Shown: positions 60,367 to 64,000 of the stretch, piece by piece
Numbering within the stretch: position 1 is the first letter of the stretch
How the letters are laid out: every line of letters begins with the position of its first letter
NCBI RefSeq assembly: GCF_023705585.1
Contig: NZ_BOQE01000001.1
Coordinates: forward strand, 2,047,001-2,111,000
DNA from: Collibacillus ludicampi
GTDB taxonomy: Bacteria > Bacillota > Bacilli > Tumebacillales > BOQE01
Direction of reading: 5' to 3'
DNA: 64,000 nt
Notes under the pieces: generated by a model
Database searches by the model: none
What the model saw: only the letters and a program-made list of their open reading frames with translations
Told to the model about the DNA's origin: nothing
Made by a program: the position numbers and the translations under genes

Positions 60367-61680
60367 TTGAAACTTTTATCTCGGTCTGTTGATCCAAAAA
60401 AAAGAGCGACAAGATTAGAAGATCATTTGCAATCTGAAGTTAAATTGGAAATTCCGGCAAACACAGATTTATTGGGGCAAATTGAAATCATCAAACTAAC
60501 CGAAGATGATCTAAAGATAGTGAAAGCTTTAAAGCCTCTCGTTGAGCAACATATCGAGCAGATCACGGAGAAGTTCTATGAAAATATTACAAAACAACCC
60601 CAATTATTAGATATTATTCAAAAACACAGCAGTATTGAGAGATTAAAGAAAACATTAACCATCCATATTCAAGAGTTATTCAATGGAGTTATTGATCAAG
60701 AATTTCTGCAAAAGCGTCTGCGAATTGCACACGTCCATGTAAAGATCGGACTCCAAAACAAGTGGTATATATCAGCCTTTCAAGATTTGTTGAATTTATT
60801 AATAAAAATTGTCGAAAATAACTTCGATCATCCGAAAGATGTAGTGAAAGCCATTCAGGCAATCAGTAAACTATTAAACTTTGAACAGCAACTGGTCTTA
60901 GAGGCATACGAAGAAGAGAATGAAAGAATTCGAAATGAGCAAGAGAAAAAGAAGGCTGAAATGACGAAGAAGGTCTGTGACACAGCAGAAGAGTTAGCAG
61001 CGATCGCAGCAGAAACAAGCACTTCCGTCCATCAATTAATAAAACAATCAGAAAGCATAGTTGAATTAGGAAAGCAAGGGACGGAATTGGCTCTGATGTC
61101 GGAAAGCCTTTCACACAGCGGAAAAAAACAATTGGATCATCAAAATCAAAACATGGAAAACATCCGAGAAATCATGACAGAAATCTCGATGGGTACACAA
61201 GAGTTAAATGATATTTCCAATCAAATCACTGAGGTCATAGATATCGTTAAAAGTATCGCTGATCAGACAAACTTATTGGCATTAAACGCATCCATCGAAG
61301 CCGCGCGTGCCGGGGAGCATGGTAGAGGATTCGCCGTCGTAGCCAATGAAATCAGAAAGCTTTCCGAACAAACCAAACAATCGACATCCAGAGTCATTGA
61401 ACTTATCGCAAGAACTAACAATCACATCAGCAGAGTTTCTCATTCTATTAAGAACGTGAATCATTTGGTTGAAGAAGGAACACAGAGTATGATCAAAACC
61501 GATCAGTACTTTGCTGAAATCCTGGAATCGATGGACAAGACAAAAGCGCAAAACGAAAGGATAGAAATGGCATTAAAAACTTTACTGCAGGTCATTGAGG
61601 ATATTTACAAGGCATCAACTGAAGTGGCTGAATCGGCTGATCGCTTGAATCAGATCACGGACGAGTCTGTTCATATGTAA
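60367..61680 (+). CDS. hemAT: HemAT-like globin-coupled aerotaxis transducer
   Basis: 437 residues, TTG start after AAAGGGGAATAAAG. The sensor-globin domain (about 40-190) contains [20 protein letters not shown] (about 119-138), whose histidine before the V-x-x-I-G-L segment is the likely proximal heme ligand. A methyl-accepting signalling domain follows, with the invariant hairpin [20 protein letters not shown] and [20 protein letters not shown] (about 299-338). There is no membrane segment, as expected for a soluble O2 sensor acting on CheA. Confidence 0.93.
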   Translation: MKLLSRSVDPKKRATRLEDHLQSEVKLEIPANTDLLGQIEIIKLTEDDLKIVKALKPLVEQHIEQITEKFYENITKQPQLLDIIQKHSSIERLKKTLTIHIQELFNGVIDQEFLQKRLRIAHVHVKIGLQNKWYISAFQDLLNLLIKIVENNFDHPKDVVKAIQAISKLLNFEQQLVLEAYEEENERIRNEQEKKKAEMTKKVCDTAEELAAIAAETSTSVHQLIKQSESIVELGKQGTELALMSESLSHSGKKQLDHQNQNMENIREIMTEISMGTQELNDISNQITEVIDIVKSIADQTNLLALNASIEAARAGEHGRGFAVVANEIRKLSEQTKQSTSRVIELIARTNNHISRVSHSIKNVNHLVEEGTQSMIKTDQYFAEILESMDKTKAQNERIEMALKTLLQVIEDIYKASTEVAESADRLNQITDESVHM

Positions 61681-62103
61681 AATCCAAATTCGGTCTTATG
61701 CATGAATTGATTCTTTTATCATAATGAAGTGACCTCTCAAGTAAGCAGAGGCAGATTGCCCCTGGTCTTTCTCTCAGCCGAACATAAGGTACATGGCCGT
61801 ATGTACTATTTTTAAAATATTAATAAATTACCCCTAAATACCCTTGATTTTAACCGCTATATGGAATATACATTACACATTTGTTCCGAATTTAGTTATA
61901 ATGAACGTGACTTGAAAACTCCTTTTCTCAATTCTACCCCTTCCGCGCGGTCATCACGACTGCGCTTTTTTTACGATAAAATAAAAGAGACACACATTTA
62001 CAGAGTGCCTCCTCGTTAACGTGAAGAGTACGGGGGCTGGTGCCAATCATATCGTTTATCATCACCAATCTTATTGTACACGATGATTGATTGACTGTCT
62101 GTT
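61681..62103. other. Intergenic stretch between the HemAT gene and IS4
   Basis: It holds a terminator (61945-61972) and, at 62095-62103, the left copy of the IS target duplication CTGTCTGTT. I see no gene. Confidence 0.5.
61945..61972 (+). terminator. Rho-independent terminator
   Basis: GCGCGGTC-ATCAC-GACTGCGC followed by T7. Confidence 0.8.
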
Positions 62104-63535
62104 CACTAGTGTTGCATAAATTATAACTGAATTTTCTGCGTTTTAATCTAATGCTATTTTAACAAAATAAGGACAGAGAACGTTAAAGGTAGCCCCGCCC
62201 ATTTGGTATAATATGTATATTCTAAAAAGAAAGGGTTCCGTTACTGTCCTGTATTCTGGCATGCCGATTCATTGCTGAGATCTCTTACCTTCGCCTTTTT
62301 TTCGATGATCTATTGTACTTGAACCATTCTATGTAATCGCACCATAAGAAGGCCTTTAGACTTCGAAGCAACTCCAATAAGCTTTTGGTAGTTTGAATTT
62401 GCATCTTCATTAGAATCATCAGACAATAGGTGATCAAAGCAAGATACACTTGGTTCCAAACCGCCGTTTCGGAGAGACCATAAAACGTTTTGATTCTCAA
62501 ATGTTGTTTCATCCATTTAAAAAACAATTCGATTGCCCATCGTGTACGATATATGTCACTGATCTCTTCTGCTGACAAATCAAAACAGTTGGTAATAATT
62601 CTTATGTCATTGCCCTGTGAATCCTTTGCCTCGACCAGTCGAAGTACGTGATCCATGGGCTTTTGAGGGGATCCTAGCAACACTTTTGTGTCCGCAAGGA
62701 CAGGACTCTCATGAAGCACTTGAGATTCCAGAAGGTAGAACGTTGCATTGTCCTTCAAACGGGTAACAAAGCCTATTCCCCTACGGCAATAATCATCAAA
62801 TTTCTTGTAATCGACATAACCACGATCAAACACATAGATGGCTTCCGAATCATCAATCAAGGAATCCATTTGTGTGATGTCATTAGGCTTCGCCGTCGTT
62901 AGACGAATCTGTTCAGGATAGACTTCATCATGATCGACAAATGCCAAGCTCACGTGGATTTTTATTCCCGCTTTGGTTTTCCGAAAGCTCGCCCAGCGGT
63001 ATTTTGATAAACATAAACTGATCGTAGTTGAGTCTATGATTTTGTATGGCTTCCGCCCGGCAGGGTTAGCAGCCATGCATTGGATTTTTCCAACTAAAGA
63101 AAAAAACAGATGAGCGAGTAGATCGGTATCCACCTGACGGTGTTTCCGTGAAAGTTGCGAATAGCTGATGGAATCTAATTGCAAGAATTCTTGCATATGA
63201 GGATTCAAGATATCTGCCGCAACGGCACGTAAACTTTCACGTTTTTGCAAGATGGCGTGCAGAAATAACAGGACGTAAGATTTCGTAGTAAGCTTCTTAG
63301 CGTATTTATCTTGTTGGTTTTGATCTACTTTTTCTTGAAAATTACACTGAAAAAGTGGTTCAACCCATTTACCAAATGCCGAAAGTAGGGTATCCTTATC
63401 CTTGTCCATAAGTGTATTTCCTTTCAATGGATTTGGACAGGACTACCTGACCTCTCCATTGTAAAGGATTTTTTTATTTAAGAGATGAAAAAAATAATAG
63501 AAGAATATTCTGAATTAATTAATGCAACACTAGTG
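62104..63535 (-). mobile_element. IS4-family insertion sequence, intact, 9-bp target duplication
   Basis: The ends CACTAGTGTTGCATAAATTA (62104) and, inverted, CACTAGTGTTGCATTAATTA (ending 63535) match at 19 of 20 bases. The 9-bp duplication CTGTCTGTT flanks both sides (62095-62103, 63536-63544). It contains one intact transposase gene on the minus strand. Perfect duplication and an open gene suggest recent movement. Confidence 0.95.
62285..63409 (-). CDS. IS4-family transposase
   Basis: 374 residues from the ATG at 63409 (alternative ATG at 63427). N-terminal region with LSAFGKWVEPLFQCNFQEKV, then the DDE domain: first Asp in YKIIDSTTISL (about 144), second in VFDRGYVDYKKFD (about 212), Glu in YRTRWAIELFFKWMKQ, which is the IS4 Y-(2)-R-(3)-E-(6)-K signature. 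All catalytic residues are present, so the element could be active. Confidence 0.95.
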   Translation of the reverse strand: MDKDKDTLLSAFGKWVEPLFQCNFQEKVDQNQQDKYAKKLTTKSYVLLFLHAILQKRESLRAVAADILNPHMQEFLQLDSISYSQLSRKHRQVDTDLLAHLFFSLVGKIQCMAANPAGRKPYKIIDSTTISLCLSKYRWASFRKTKAGIKIHVSLAFVDHDEVYPEQIRLTTAKPNDITQMDSLIDDSEAIYVFDRGYVDYKKFDDYCRRGIGFVTRLKDNATFYLLESQVLHESPVLADTKVLLGSPQKPMDHVLRLVEAKDSQGNDIRIITNCFDLSAEEISDIYRTRWAIELFFKWMKQHLRIKTFYGLSETAVWNQVYLALITYCLMILMKMQIQTTKSLLELLRSLKAFLWCDYIEWFKYNRSSKKRRR

Positions 63536-63681
63536 CTGTCTGTTAAGATTTCGTTAACTCATTTATATCTCTTAAAATTGTAATCGGTACGGTCAATCCG
63601 CCAAAAAGTGACTTAGAAATAAGCGCTGTAGCAGGGAAAATACGATAATACATTTTAACGAACATGTAAGCAGGGAAGTCC

Positions 63682-63906
63682 ATGAAAAAGTCTCGTATCT
63701 CTCGAATTCGCTGGTATATCGAACATCGGCTAGAATACTTGGAAAACAAGCAAAAGAAATTAAAAGCAATCGCGCAAGGAGATCACCCGGAACAAGTGGA
63801 AACCTCTCAGATTGACGCAATATTGCAATATGTAGAAAACAAGGGGAGGATTCAGGAACTTAAACATATCATTCGTCATATGGAGGAAAAAGGGGAAGAC
63901 TGGTAA
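63682..63906 (+). CDS. Small coiled-coil hypothetical protein
   Basis: 74 residues, AGGGAAG ahead of the ATG. MKKSRISRIRWYIEHRLEYL starts a long charged helix; the end is IQELKHIIRHMEEKGEDW. No domain is recognised. A minus-strand frame in the same place (63543-63749) looks less coding. It is just outside the IS4 element. Confidence 0.5.
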   Translation: MKKSRISRIRWYIEHRLEYLENKQKKLKAIAQGDHPEQVETSQIDAILQYVENKGRIQELKHIIRHMEEKGEDW

Positions 63907-64000
63907 GGCAATCAACCTCATTTCTCTTTAATCGCCATTCAATCTGGAGAATATACTGAGAAAATTAATTGAGGTAAATTCTACTAAAAAATGGTATAAT

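Noticed and set aside
63543-63749. 68-codon minus-strand frame ending ILRDINELTKS
   Set aside because: It overlaps a better-supported plus-strand gene, lacks a ribosome site, and its end lies within the IS4 target duplication region.

Overview
The window looks like a chromosomal segment from a spore-forming member of the Bacillota (Bacillales/Alicyclobacillales-like). Support for this: strong AGGAGG-type ribosome sites with frequent GTG/TTG starts, DUF3889 and DUF6154-like genes, a GlnQHMP-GlnKL cluster, a HemAT-like sensor, a KinB-like kinase, a perfect Bacillus-type LexA box and a yybP-ykoY riboswitch before a TerC/YjbE gene. I cannot name the genus from sequence alone.

Layout. 0-8 kb: small accessory genes (a toxin-antitoxin-like pair, a DCC thiol oxidoreductase, tRNA-Pro, DUF3889, an FMN reductase), a decayed IS1182 transposase, a MarR/DUF3147 operon with a palindromic operator, one broken and one intact VOC gene, and a truncated globin. 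8-21 kb: core genes, namely a CNNM/CorC transporter, a candidate small RNA, the Mn riboswitch with its TerC gene, trmB, a complete glutamine-type ABC transporter followed by a GlnK/GlnL-like two-component system, csaA and a GNAT.

21-36.6 kb: a large surface-glycosylation locus. One arm on the minus strand encodes a TPR glycosyltransferase, two small unknown proteins, a Maf (DUF115) glycosyltransferase and a PseB-like dehydratase. Divergently, a protein with seventeen 12-residue repeats and a DUF6385-like tail is followed by a sugar epimerase and pseC-pseF-pseG-pseI-pseH homologues. Together these can make CMP-pseudaminic acid (or a close nonulosonate) and transfer it. No flagellin is present; the nearby candidate acceptors are the repeat protein and a 943-residue SBBP beta-propeller protein with a Pro/Thr-rich stalk.

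36.6-51.6 kb: an MFS gene broken by a frameshift, a cupin gene, a thioesterase pseudogene, LysR, DedA, PAP2, a 5'-3' exonuclease, a RecQ with C-terminal HEAT repeats, rlmD, a borosin-like tetrapyrrole-methylase-fold methyltransferase and an MFS exporter. Long nested palindromes of one dispersed family sit in at least five intergenic gaps from 15 to 47 kb. A 302-bp Tn7-like miniature transposon with a perfect 5-bp target duplication sits exactly in the rlmD stop codon.

51.6-64 kb: an AT-rich mobile island with a tyrosine recombinase and possible sites, an SOS-controlled Y-family polymerase pseudogene, a methyltransferase plus KinB-like kinase pair, tiny ORFs, an IS66 element (8-bp duplication, tnpA and tnpB frameshifted), an AIPR-type phage-defence remnant, a HemAT-like sensor and an intact IS4-family element (9-bp duplication).
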